A stretch of 14,686 bases of DNA from Lachnospiraceae bacterium (GCA_900766915.1 CAAFXE010000354.1:1-14686); one strand, 5' to 3'; shown: positions 1-7,039, counted from the first letter of the stretch. Notes: generated by a model from the letters alone, not told the origin. Numbers and translations are program-made.

Positions 1-124
1 AAAATCCAGTCTTAGTATCACTCCGCGAAGCAGGCTCTCCTGCGAGTGGCTAGTGATACTTAGACTTAGTTGAAGACGACGACGCCTGCACTGCGGGGTA
101 ACACCTGTCCCTCGGAGCGTCAGT
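1..124 (-). repeat. Structured repeat element, copy A (truncated by window start)
   Basis: This copy reads on the minus strand. It has two hairpin domains. One is closed by GACGC/GCGTC (81-85 with 117-121). The other is a 14-position stem (9-22 with 52-65, 13 pairs and one T-T mismatch) enclosing a small hairpin, GCAGG 30-34 with CCTGC 39-43. A 25-nt core (24-48) is perfectly repeated in inverted orientation at 14627-14651. The flanking TCTTAG/CTTAGA boxes, the AAAATCCA at 1-8 and the CAACTAA-type linker are also shared. The element probably continues left of base 1. No protein is encoded. It could be a dispersed structured-RNA or miniature mobile repeat; I do not recognise a named family. 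Confidence 0.75.
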
Positions 125-180
125 TGAGAGTGAAGAGTTAAAATTGATGATCTAAAGGGGAATATAAAGAAATAAGTGAT

Positions 181-208
181 GGGTTTAGTCCGGTAAGTAG
201 ATAAACCC
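181..208. promoter_or_regulatory. Short inverted repeat ahead of the PAP2 promoter
   Basis: GGGTTTA (181-187) and TAAACCC (202-208) form a perfect 7-bp inverted repeat with a 14-base spacer. It ends 12 bases before the -10 box of the PAP2 gene, so it covers the -35 region. It could be an operator or the remnant of an upstream hairpin. It lacks a T-run, so a terminator is unlikely. Confidence 0.35.
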
Positions 209-226
209 GACAAAATATGCTATAAT
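198..226 (+). promoter_or_regulatory. Predicted extended -10 promoter of the PAP2 gene
   Basis: TATAAT at 221-226 is a perfect -10 box preceded by TGC, giving an extended -10. The hexamer 17 bases upstream (198-203, TAGATA) is a poor -35, which fits extended -10 promoters. A GTGAGGA ribosome site lies at 244-250, 6 bases before the ATG at 257. Confidence 0.6.
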
Positions 227-256
227 TCCCCCAAAATAGAAAAGTGAGGACAAAAG

Positions 257-802
257 ATGTTAGATGCTTTGATGAACTTAGATGGAGGATTTTTGCTGTT
301 TTTGCAGGAATCTGTAAGAAATCCTGTACTGGACAAGATTATGATTTTTATTACCTCTTTGGGAGATAAAGGGATGATCTGGATATTGGCAACCGTACTG
401 CTGCTGATTCCGAAAAAGACGAGAAAAGCAGGAATGGTCAGTGCCGTAGCACTGCTTGGATCCCTGCTTTTCAATAATATGCTTATTAAAAATATCGTAC
501 AAAGACCACGCCCTTATGTGAACCTGGAAGATTTAAGGATTATCATTCCCCGGCCTTCCGAGTATTCATTTCCATCAGGACACAGCTCCAGCTCTTTTGC
601 AGCAGCGGTGTCTTTTTACAGATTATTGCCCAAAAAATTCGGGATTCCCGCAATTGTTCTGGCAGGCCTCATTGCATTTTCCAGACTCTATGTAGGTGTC
701 CATTATCCTACGGATGTACTGGCCGGAGCACTGATGGGAATTGCTTTAAGCTATTTTGCACAGTATCTGGTGGAGGCAATAACCGCAAAAATTAAAAAAT
801 AA
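257..802 (+). CDS. PAP2-family membrane phosphatase
   Basis: A 181-residue membrane protein with all three PAP2 (type 2 phosphatidic acid phosphatase) signatures. These are KX6RP at residues 78-86 (K78, R85), PSGH at 106-109 (catalytic-site H109), and SRLYVGVHYPTD at 142-153 (R143, nucleophile H149, D153). Hydrophobic segments lie near 11-33, 40-51, 57-75, 128-145 and 153-172. Family members dephosphorylate lipid pyrophosphates or phosphates, such as undecaprenyl pyrophosphate (BcrC-like) or phosphatidylglycerol phosphate (PgpB-like). The sequence does not decide the substrate. The active site would face outside the membrane. The gene appears monocistronic with its own promoter and converges on mscL only 8 bases away. 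Confidence 0.9.
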   Translation: MLDALMNLDGGFLLFLQESVRNPVLDKIMIFITSLGDKGMIWILATVLLLIPKKTRKAGMVSAVALLGSLLFNNMLIKNIVQRPRPYVNLEDLRIIIPRPSEYSFPSGHSSSSFAAAVSFYRLLPKKFGIPAIVLAGLIAFSRLYVGVHYPTDVLAGALMGIALSYFAQYLVEAITAKIKK

Positions 803-827
803 GGACAAAATTATTTCTGTTCCTTTA
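801..827. terminator. Possible weak bidirectional terminator between PAP2 gene and mscL
   Basis: AAGGACA (802-808) can pair with TGTTCCTT (819-826) with one bulged T, around an A/T-rich loop. A-rich sequence precedes it (790-800). It overlaps the 3' end of mscL. It is weak, but it is the only candidate between two convergent genes. Confidence 0.25.
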
Positions 828-1197
828 ACAGATCTCTGATCTCGGTCAGGAGTTTGATATCTTCAGGAACTTTAGGCGGAGCTGCCGGTTTTTCCTCTTC
901 CTTTTTCTTAAAGCTGTTAAAGAACTTCACTACCAGGAAAAGTACAAAGGCGGTGATCAGAAAGTTGATAACAGCCTGAATAAAGAGACCAATCTCTACT
1001 CTGGCATTTCCGATGGTGAATGCGATATCGGAAAAATCAATGCCTCCGATAAAGATTCCCAGGATCGGTGTAAGGATGTTGGCGTTTAATGCAGTGATGA
1101 TGGCGGTAAATGCGGAACCAACCATGAGACCGACAGCCATGCTTACCACATCACCCTTGGAGATAAATGCTTTGAATTCTTCAAAAAATTTTTTCAT
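811..1197 (-). CDS. mscL: Large-conductance mechanosensitive channel MscL
   Basis: A 128-residue protein of normal MscL length. It starts with a short amphipathic N-terminal helix (KKFFEEFKAFISKGDVV), followed by TM1 (about 15-45), which contains the pore-lining AVGLMVGSAFTAII segment. A periplasmic-type loop with GGIDFSD comes next, then TM2 (about 69-93). The charged C-terminal helix (111-127, PEDIKLLTEIRDLLKEQ) forms the cytoplasmic bundle in known structures. MscL pentamers open under high membrane tension to release solutes during hypo-osmotic shock. A GAAAGG ribosome site precedes the ATG, and a near-consensus promoter lies 40-65 bases upstream. It is transcribed alone, convergent with the PAP2 gene. 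Confidence 0.97.
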   Translation of the reverse strand: MKKFFEEFKAFISKGDVVSMAVGLMVGSAFTAIITALNANILTPILGIFIGGIDFSDIAFTIGNARVEIGLFIQAVINFLITAFVLFLVVKFFNSFKKKEEEKPAAPPKVPEDIKLLTEIRDLLKEQK

Positions 1198-1233
1198 GAT
1201 ATTTTACCTTTCTTATATATGGTTTTAAAATGG

Positions 1234-1262
1234 AGTATAAGCAATTTGCGGAAAAATGTCAA
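1234..1262 (-). promoter_or_regulatory. Sigma-A promoter of mscL
   Basis: On the minus strand TTGACA (1257-1262), a perfect -35, is followed by a 17-base spacer and TATACT (1234-1239). It is the best vegetative promoter in the window and points into mscL with a short leader. Confidence 0.85.
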
Positions 1263-1343
1263 AGAAGATGTGCTCAATATGGAAAAGAAACTAACAAATC
1301 CCCATAATTTATGGTTTATTTATATTTTTTTATCGATAATTCA

Positions 1344-1372
1344 TTGAAATTGTGGGAAAAACTGCGTAAACT
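1344..1372 (+). promoter_or_regulatory. Predicted promoter of the zinc-ribbon/DUF5685/DnaJ unit
   Basis: TTGAAA (1344-1349), a 17-base spacer and TAAACT (1367-1372) fit a sigma-A promoter. A very A/T-rich tract (1308-1340) just upstream could act as an UP element. The predicted start, near 1379, falls within the left arm of the leader inverted repeat described next. Confidence 0.5.
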
Positions 1373-1421
1373 GTAACTGTTTAGATTCAGGTATTTTGGA
1401 GGTGGAATCTGAACAGTTATA
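1372..1421 (+). promoter_or_regulatory. Long inverted repeat / leader hairpin with Shine-Dalgarno-like loop
   Basis: TAACTGTTTAGATTC (1374-1388) pairs with GAATCTGAACAGTTA (1405-1419) over 15 positions with a single G-U. Two further pairs are possible outward (1372-1373 with 1420-1421). The 16-base loop contains GGAGG (1398-1402). No T-run follows, so it is not an intrinsic terminator. It could be an operator at the transcription start, a stabilising 5' hairpin, or a translational control element. The ribosome site used by the next gene is a separate AGGAG at 1438-1442. Confidence 0.6.
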
Positions 1422-1452
1422 AGAAATGTAAATCAACAGGAGCTATTAGATC

Positions 1453-1857
1453 ATGAAGGAAAAATTTTATCGTTTTATGCAGGGACGATATGGCGCTTAT
1501 GGAAATGATGAATTATCAAAATTTCTTTCCGGTGCCAATTTTGTCTTTATTATTTTATATCTGATTACAAGAAACAAAATTTTCTTCTTGCTGACTGTGG
1601 TATGTTTGGTATATCTTTATTACAGAATGTTTTCCAAAAATCATTCGGCCAGATATGCGGAAAATCAGAAATTCCTTGAGATTAAGAATAAATGGGCTTA
1701 TAAATGGGAAAATCATAAAAAACTGCGAGAACAGAAAAAAATTTATCATATTTACAGCTGCCCTTATTGCAAGCAGAAGATCCGTATTCCCAAGGGAAAA
1801 GGAACCATCATTGTAACCTGTCCAAAATGCAAGCAGGAATTCGGGAAGAGGAGCTAG
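1453..1857 (+). CDS. Small membrane protein with C-terminal zinc ribbon
   Basis: 134 residues, function unknown. The N-terminal 28 residues are basic and glycine-containing. Two hydrophobic stretches (about 29-39 and 43-59, FFLLTVVCLVYLYY) suggest one membrane hairpin or two short membrane segments. A basic linker (60-97) rich in Lys, Trp and Asn follows. The C-terminus has two CPxC knuckles (C103/C106 and C123/C126), the pattern of a treble-clef or rubredoxin-type zinc ribbon. An AGGAG at 1438-1442 lies 10 bases before the ATG. It is first in a tight unit: 3 bases separate it from the DUF5685-like gene, and the J-domain gene follows. A role in a membrane-linked protein-quality or metal-binding process is inference from context only. 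Confidence 0.85.
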   Translation: MKEKFYRFMQGRYGAYGNDELSKFLSGANFVFIILYLITRNKIFFLLTVVCLVYLYYRMFSKNHSARYAENQKFLEIKNKWAYKWENHKKLREQKKIYHIYSCPYCKQKIRIPKGKGTIIVTCPKCKQEFGKRS

Positions 1858-1860
1858 TCC

Positions 1861-2703
1861 ATGTTTGGATATATTACCATCAACAAACCGGAAATGAAGT
1901 TTCGGGAATTTGATGTATATCAGTCCTATTACTGCGGACTTTGTAAAAGCTTAAAGGAGCGGTACGGCGCAAGAGGACAGATGACCTTAAGCTATGACAT
2001 GACATTTCTGGCACTTTTGCTGAGCAGTCTCTATGAGCCGGAAACTGTGACAGACTATCGAAGATGTGTTGCCCATCCGGTGGGAAAGCATTTGTACCGG
2101 CAGAATCAGTTTACTGATTATGCGGCAGATATGAATCTTTTGCTTTCCTATGAAAAATGTATGGATGACTGGAATGATGAGCATAAGTCAAAAAAACGTC
2201 TCATGGCAGCACTTTTAAAAAGTGGAAATCAAAAGGTTTATGAGCGGTATCCGGAGAAGATCGACAGAATTGCAAAAGCCATGGACCGGATTCATGAGCT
2301 GGAGCAGCAAAACAGTAAAAATATTGATGAGATTGCAGGAGTATTTGGCCAGATCATGGCGGAGATTTTTATGTATCGTCAGGATGAGTGGCAGGAGACC
2401 CTTCAGTGCATGGGATTTTTTTTCGGAAAGTTTATCTATCTGATGGATGCCTATGAGGATATCGAGGAAGACTTAAAAGCGGGGACCTATAATCCTTTCA
2501 GGGAATTGTACGGTCAGGATGATTTTGAGGAACAGGCCGGACAGATTCTGTTGATGATGATGGCAGAATGTTCCAGAGCCTATGAAAGACTTCCCATCGT
2601 GGAAAACACACAGATTTTGCGAAACATCCTGTATTCCGGTGTCTGGTGCCGGTATGAAAAGGTGAAGCAAGAAAGGAACAAAAAGAAAAATAATGGTGTT
2701 TGA
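1861..2703 (+). CDS. DUF5685-family protein
   Basis: 280 residues. The N-terminal pattern MFGYITINKPEMKFREFD, the CGLCKSL motif (C25, C28) and a later RRCVAHP (C68) match my recollection of DUF5685, a Clostridia family without assigned function. The rest looks mostly helical, with no signal peptide and no clear membrane segment. Acidic/aromatic stretches around 190-215 (FGKFIYLMDAYEDIEEDL) resemble helical bundles. The CxxC plus third Cys could bind metal or be redox-active; that is inference. Its AGAGGAG ribosome site overlaps the end of the preceding gene, and its last 11 bases overlap the J-domain gene, so the three are almost certainly co-translated. Confidence is high that it is a gene and moderate for the family name. 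Confidence 0.85.
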   Translation: MFGYITINKPEMKFREFDVYQSYYCGLCKSLKERYGARGQMTLSYDMTFLALLLSSLYEPETVTDYRRCVAHPVGKHLYRQNQFTDYAADMNLLLSYEKCMDDWNDEHKSKKRLMAALLKSGNQKVYERYPEKIDRIAKAMDRIHELEQQNSKNIDEIAGVFGQIMAEIFMYRQDEWQETLQCMGFFFGKFIYLMDAYEDIEEDLKAGTYNPFRELYGQDDFEEQAGQILLMMMAECSRAYERLPIVENTQILRNILYSGVWCRYEKVKQERNKKKNNGV

Positions 2704-3328
2704 TCCCTATCAGACCCTGGGGGTTCCCCGGGGGGCTTCTGATGAAGAAATAAAAAAGGCGTACAGGAATCTGAGTAGAAAATATCATCCCGATGCCAAT
2801 GTAAATAACCCCAATAAAGCACAGGCGGAAGAAAAATTCAAGCAGGTTCAGCAGGCCTATGATCAGGTGATGAAGGAACGGGAGCGGGGAGCTTCCGGTG
2901 CATCCTACGGGGACTTTGGCTTTGGAGGTTATCAGAGCAGACAAGGAAGCGGCAGCAGCGAATATGAAAACTATATCCGTGCAGCAGCCAATTATATTCA
3001 GAGCAGACATTATACGGAGGCTTTGAATGTCTTAAACTCTATGTCAGAGAGAAATGCATTATGGTATTATTACAGTGCCATTGCAAATCACGGGGCAGGA
3101 AATAATGTGATGGCCGTGGAGCACGCAAAAAAAGCGGCCGAACTGGAACCTGGAAATTTCCAGTACCGTCAGCTGGTACAGCAGTTGGAAGGCGGCGGCA
3201 CCTGGTATCGTGATATGCAAAGACCTTATTATGAATATTCCTCCGATGGTTCAGACTTCTGTATGAAGCTTTGTATCGCAAATATGATCTGCAACTGCTG
3301 TTGCGGCGGAGGATGGTGTATTTGCTAA
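2693..3328 (+). CDS. J-domain protein with TPR-like region and Cys-string tail
   Basis: 211 residues. The J domain spans about 3-62, with the HPD tripeptide (32-34) needed to stimulate DnaK ATPase. A Gly/Ser-rich linker (66-90) follows. A helical TPR-like region (about 92-165; SRHYTEALNVL, AVEHAKKAAELEPGN) comes next. The last 22 residues contain eight cysteines (C190, C194, C200, C202-204, C209, C211). It lacks the zinc-finger and CTD domains of true DnaJ, so it is a specialised co-chaperone (class C-like). The start overlaps DUF5685 by 11 bases. The nearest AAAGGA lies 15 bases upstream, which is long, so translational coupling is likely. The Cys tail could bind metal, form disulfides or anchor to the membrane; this is not known. 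Confidence 0.9.
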   Translation: MVFDPYQTLGVPRGASDEEIKKAYRNLSRKYHPDANVNNPNKAQAEEKFKQVQQAYDQVMKERERGASGASYGDFGFGGYQSRQGSGSSEYENYIRAAANYIQSRHYTEALNVLNSMSERNALWYYYSAIANHGAGNNVMAVEHAKKAAELEPGNFQYRQLVQQLEGGGTWYRDMQRPYYEYSSDGSDFCMKLCIANMICNCCCGGGWCIC

Positions 3329-3338
3329 AAAAGTTTTG

Positions 3339-3371
3339 AAAATCAGTGGACGAAGTGCTTCACTGATTTTT
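3339..3371 (+). terminator. Intrinsic terminator after the J-domain gene
   Basis: AAAATCAGTG (3339-3348) pairs perfectly with CACTGATTTT (3361-3370), with a 12-base loop that can itself form GAAG/CTTC. The T-run (3367-3371) is short and partly inside the stem. It starts 11 bases after the stop codon of the J-domain gene. Confidence 0.75.
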
Positions 3372-3382
3372 CGGTTTGGGGA

Positions 3383-3411
3383 TATACAAAACAGGAGAAA
3401 TCGGCTATACT
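3383..3411 (+). promoter_or_regulatory. Predicted promoter of the UPF0371-ftsH unit
   Basis: TATACA (3383-3388), a 17-base spacer and TATACT (3406-3411) lie between the terminator and the UPF0371 start at 3441. The -35 is weak (4 of 6) and the -10 good (5 of 6). Confidence 0.4.
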
Positions 3412-3440
3412 GGTATGGTTATGAAAAGAGGATAAGTGTT

Positions 3441-4922
3441 ATGTTAAAACAAGGATTTGATAATGCAAAATATCTGGACACACAATCCAGGGAAATCAAA
3501 CAAAGAATTGCTCAGTTTGGAGGAAAACTTTATCTGGAATTTGGAGGGAAGCTGTTTGATGATTACCATGCATCCAGAGTGCTTCCGGGTTTTGAGCCGG
3601 ACAGTAAGCTGAAAATGCTTCTTCAGTTAAAGGATCAGGCAGAGATCATTATTGCCATCAATGCCAATGATATTGAAAACGCAAAGGTGCGAGGGGATCT
3701 GGGGATTACCTATGATCAGGATGTGCTTCGTCTCATTGACATTTTCAGAAGCTATGGTCTTTATGTGGGAAGTGTCGTATTAAACCGTTACGAAAGCAAA
3801 CCGGCAGTGGCTTCCTTTGAAAAATATCTGGCAACTTTAGGAGTAAAAACCTACCGTCATTATTCTATCGAAGGTTACCCTTCCAATATCGATCTGATCT
3901 TAAGTGAGGACGGATTTGGAAAGAATGAATATGTGGAAACAACAAGATCACTGATCGTAGTTACAGCACCGGGACCCGGAAGCGGTAAAATGGCGACCTG
4001 TCTGTCTCAGGTATACAATGAATACCAGAGGGGAAATGTGGCAGGCTATGCCAAGTTTGAGACATTCCCAATCTGGAACATTCCGTTAAAGCATCCGGTA
4101 AACCTTGCTTACGAAGCTGCAACTGCAGATTTAAATGATGTCAATATGATTGACCCGTTCCATCTGTCAGCATACGATAAGGTGGCTGTGAATTATAACA
4201 GAGACGTGGAAGTATTCCCGGTACTTAATGCTATTTTTACAAGAATCTATGGAGAATGTCGTTATCAGTCTCCTACAGATATGGGTGTGAATATGGCAGG
4301 AAACTGTATTTATGATGATGAAGCAGTTTCAGAAGCTTCCAGAGAAGAAATCATTCGCCGCTACTATACGACCCTTGTACAGAAAGCCAAGGGAAAAGAA
4401 GTTGATGAGGCTTTATACAAATTAAAAATGCTGATGAATCAGGCCGGTGTGAAGGAAACTGACCGGGCAGTGGTTGAGAAAGCTTTGGCTGTGGAACAGG
4501 CCACAGATGCTCCGGCTGCAGCCATTGAGCTTCCGGACGGAAGAATCGTAACGGGAAAGACTACTCCGCTTTTGGGTGCCTGTGCAGCAGTGATGATGAA
4601 TGCTCTAAAAGCTCTGGCAGATTTACCTGATATTCATCTGCTGGCTCCGGAAGTAATCCTTCCGATCCAGGAACTAAAAGTAACCCATCTGGGCAATCGC
4701 AACCCCAGAATCCATACAGATGAAATGCTGCTTGCACTGTCTGTTTGTGCAGTGCATGATGAAAATGCGAAAAAAGCAATGGAGCAGCTTGGAAAATTAA
4801 AAGGATGTGAAATGCACACCAGTGTGATCCTTTCGGAATCTGATGAAAAAGTATTGAAAAAACTCCAGATCAATCTGACCTCAGAACCAAAAAGAGAGGG
4901 CTCCAGACTGTACAGTAAATAA
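3441..4922 (+). CDS. UPF0371/DUF1846 family protein
   Basis: 493 residues from the ATG at 3441, near the family's usual length of about 500. The N-terminus (MLKQGFDNAKYLDTQ) is characteristic of UPF0371 (DUF1846), widespread in Firmicutes with no established biochemical role. A loop TAPGPGSGKM (175-184) resembles a nucleotide-binding P-loop, preceded by a beta-strand-like LIVV. The protein appears cytosolic, with no signal or membrane segment. I chose the ATG because AAGAGGA (3425-3431) sits 9 bases before it. An in-frame TTG at 3336 would run through the upstream terminator hairpin. The gene lies 11 bases upstream of ftsH and probably shares its transcript, hinting at a link to membrane proteolysis or stress; that is inference. 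Confidence 0.92.
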   Translation: MLKQGFDNAKYLDTQSREIKQRIAQFGGKLYLEFGGKLFDDYHASRVLPGFEPDSKLKMLLQLKDQAEIIIAINANDIENAKVRGDLGITYDQDVLRLIDIFRSYGLYVGSVVLNRYESKPAVASFEKYLATLGVKTYRHYSIEGYPSNIDLILSEDGFGKNEYVETTRSLIVVTAPGPGSGKMATCLSQVYNEYQRGNVAGYAKFETFPIWNIPLKHPVNLAYEAATADLNDVNMIDPFHLSAYDKVAVNYNRDVEVFPVLNAIFTRIYGECRYQSPTDMGVNMAGNCIYDDEAVSEASREEIIRRYYTTLVQKAKGKEVDEALYKLKMLMNQAGVKETDRAVVEKALAVEQATDAPAAAIELPDGRIVTGKTTPLLGACAAVMMNALKALADLPDIHLLAPEVILPIQELKVTHLGNRNPRIHTDEMLLALSVCAVHDENAKKAMEQLGKLKGCEMHTSVILSESDEKVLKKLQINLTSEPKREGSRLYSK

Positions 4923-4933
4923 GGAGGAAATGA

Positions 4934-6931
4934 ATGGACGAAAACAGAACCCCGAAACAGGAACCAAATAACGGGGGAAGAAATAATAAAAGCCCGAAAC
5001 AGTCACTGTTTATGTTCCTGATGATGTGCAGCATCGTGATGCTTGCATGGACCTATTTTGGGCAGGGAGGCAAAGATGCCTCCAGCAAGGAAATTACCTA
5101 TACGGAATTCCTTGATATGGTGGAGGACGGCACCATTGCCAGTGTGGAGATTGAAGGCAATCAGCTGAATATCACCCCGAAAAAACAGCCGTCGGAAAAG
5201 CTTCAGGTGTCTTATCACACCTATAAGCTGGAAAGCAATGACCGCGTTTTGGAAAGGCTGGAAGAGGCCAATATTAAAAATGTCAATGGAGTTGCGCCCG
5301 ATACGACTATGTCAGTCATTGTGGAGCTGTTAAGCATTATCCTGCCGCTTGCACTCATCTGGATCGCTATGGGATTCCTCATGAGACGTATGGGCGGTGG
5401 CGGCGTCATGGGTGTCGGAAAGAGCAAAGCCAAGGTCTATATTCAGAAACAGACAGGAATTCTGTTCAAGGATGTGGCAGGACAGGACGAAGCCAAAGAG
5501 TCATTACAGGAGATGGTGGATTTCCTCCACAATCCTGAAAAGTATACAGCCATCGGAGCAAAGCTTCCGAAGGGGGCTCTTCTGGTAGGACCGCCGGGAA
5601 CCGGTAAGACACTTCTTGCAAAGGCCGTAGCCGGAGAAGCAAAGGTTCCGTTTTTCTCATTGTCCGGTTCGGACTTTGTGGAAATGTTCGTGGGTGTTGG
5701 TGCATCCCGTGTCCGTGATCTGTTTGAAGAAGCAAAGAAAAATGCACCGTGTATTATCTTTATTGATGAAATTGATGCCATCGGTAAACGCCGTGATACC
5801 CATTTCGGCGGTAATGACGAAAGAGAACAGACCTTAAACCAGCTGTTGGCAGAGATGGATGGTTTTGAATCCAACAAGGCCTGCCTGGTGTTGGGAGCAA
5901 CCAACCGTCCGGAGGTATTGGATCAGGCATTGCTTCGTCCGGGACGTTTTGACCGTCGTGTCATTGTAGACCGTCCGGATTTAAAAGGCCGTGTGGATGT
6001 ATTAAAGGTCCATGCAAAAAATGTTCACCTGGATGAAACAGTAGATTTGGAAGCCATTGCCCTTGCAACCAGTGGTGCAGTAGGTTCTGATCTTGCCAAT
6101 ATGATCAATGAAGCAGCAATTCTTGCAGTCAAGCATGGAAGAAAAGCAGTATCCCAGAAGGATCTTTTTGAAGCTGTAGAAGTTGTTCTTGTAGGTAAGG
6201 AAAAGAAAGACCGCGTGATGAAACCGGAGGAAAGAAGGATCGTATCCTACCATGAGGTTGGTCATGCCCTGGTAAATGCACTGCAAAAGGATGCAGAGCC
6301 GGTACAGAAGATCACTATCGTTCCAAGAACTATGGGAGCCCTGGGCTATGTACTGCAGGTTCCGGAGGAAGAGAAATATTTAAATACAAAGAAAGAGATC
6401 GAAGCAATGATCGTCGGTTTCCTGGGCGGACGTGCCGCAGAAGAAATTGTATTTGATACAGTGACCACCGGTGCAGCCAACGATATCCAGCAGGCTACCA
6501 GAATTACAAGAGCTATGATCACCCAGTATGGTATGTCTGATAAATTCGGTATGATGGGATTAGAGTCACAGGAAAGCATGTACCTTGATAATGGAACCAG
6601 ATTAAACTGCAGTGAACAGATGGCAGCTGAGGTAGATCAGGAAATCATGCGAATCTTAAGGCAGTCTTATGAAGAAGCAAAACGTCTTCTTATGGAAAAC
6701 AGAGAGGCTCTGGATAAGATCGCTGAATATCTCATTGAGAAAGAAACCATTACCGGTAAGGAATTTATGAGAATCTTCCGCGAGGTGAAGGGAATACCGG
6801 AACCGACAGAGGAAACATCAGAAGAAAATAAAGAAGCAGTGATTGAAGAGGTAGAAACAGAAGCAGAGGCAACGGAAGCAAACTTTGCAGAAGTTTCTTC
6901 AGAGATTGCAGAAAATACAGAAGAAGAGTAA
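4934..6931 (+). CDS. ftsH: ATP-dependent zinc metalloprotease FtsH
   Basis: 665 residues, full length. Order: a cytoplasmic polar N-terminus (1-22), TM1 (about 24-43), an extracytoplasmic domain (about 50-122), TM2 (about 126-150), a glycine-rich linker, the AAA module and the M41 peptidase. Visible motifs are Walker A GPPGTGKT (219-226), pore loop MFVGVG (251-256), Walker B IIFIDEID (274-281), the second region of homology with RPGRFDRR (335-342), HEVGH zinc site (440-444) and the likely third ligand D517 in TGAANDIQQ. FtsH forms membrane hexamers that unfold and degrade membrane and short-lived cytosolic proteins. The C-terminal 40 residues are a low-complexity acidic tail. AAGGAGG lies 6 bases before the chosen ATG; an ATG 4 bases earlier is out of frame. 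A strong terminator follows. No tilS or hpt neighbour is present. Confidence 0.98.
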   Translation: MDENRTPKQEPNNGGRNNKSPKQSLFMFLMMCSIVMLAWTYFGQGGKDASSKEITYTEFLDMVEDGTIASVEIEGNQLNITPKKQPSEKLQVSYHTYKLESNDRVLERLEEANIKNVNGVAPDTTMSVIVELLSIILPLALIWIAMGFLMRRMGGGGVMGVGKSKAKVYIQKQTGILFKDVAGQDEAKESLQEMVDFLHNPEKYTAIGAKLPKGALLVGPPGTGKTLLAKAVAGEAKVPFFSLSGSDFVEMFVGVGASRVRDLFEEAKKNAPCIIFIDEIDAIGKRRDTHFGGNDEREQTLNQLLAEMDGFESNKACLVLGATNRPEVLDQALLRPGRFDRRVIVDRPDLKGRVDVLKVHAKNVHLDETVDLEAIALATSGAVGSDLANMINEAAILAVKHGRKAVSQKDLFEAVEVVLVGKEKKDRVMKPEERRIVSYHEVGHALVNALQKDAEPVQKITIVPRTMGALGYVLQVPEEEKYLNTKKEIEAMIVGFLGGRAAEEIVFDTVTTGAANDIQQATRITRAMITQYGMSDKFGMMGLESQESMYLDNGTRLNCSEQMAAEVDQEIMRILRQSYEEAKRLLMENREALDKIAEYLIEKETITGKEFMRIFREVKGIPEPTEETSEENKEAVIEEVETEAEATEANFAEVSSEIAENTEEE

Positions 6932-6932
6932 T

Positions 6933-7015
6933 AAGCACAGCTACCATGTACTAAGATAAGACGAGGTCAAGCGAAGCCTCAAGGCGTTCTTAGTACATGG
7001 TGTTGTGCTTTTTTT
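6933..7015 (+). terminator. Long compound terminator after ftsH
   Basis: AAGCACA (6933-6939) pairs with TGTGCTT (7004-7010). After a small internal loop, ACCATGTACTAAGA (6943-6956) pairs perfectly with TCTTAGTACATGGT (6988-7001). The 31-base apex contains a further hairpin, GAGG (6963-6966) with CCTC (6977-6980). Seven Ts (7009-7015) follow. At 78 nt it is much longer than a usual terminator. It shares CTAAGA/TCTTAG boxes and a GCGAAGC heptamer with the repeats at both window ends. Confidence 0.85.
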
Positions 7016-7019
7016 GTTG

Positions 7020-7039
7020 TAGAGGTTCAGGCGCCTCTA
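7020..7039 (+). terminator. Possible second short hairpin downstream of ftsH
   Basis: TAGAGG (7020-7025) and CCTCTA (7034-7039) form a 6-bp stem with an 8-base loop, followed only by TTTG. It may be a weak back-up terminator or incidental. Confidence 0.25.

Noticed and set aside
24..48. CRISPR repeat unit
   Set aside because: The 25-nt sequence occurs once at each end, in opposite orientation, with no repeat-spacer series and no cas genes.
3336..3440. TTG start at 3336 for the UPF0371 gene, adding 35 residues
   Set aside because: The extension runs through the terminator of the previous gene, has no ribosome site, and the known family N-terminus begins at ATG 3441.
5443..5904. Antisense open reading frame of 153 codons within ftsH (other long antisense frames lie in uvrC, malQ and hprK)
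   Set aside because: The composition is Ser/Pro-rich shadow translation of a strongly conserved gene, with no ribosome site and no recognisable domain.
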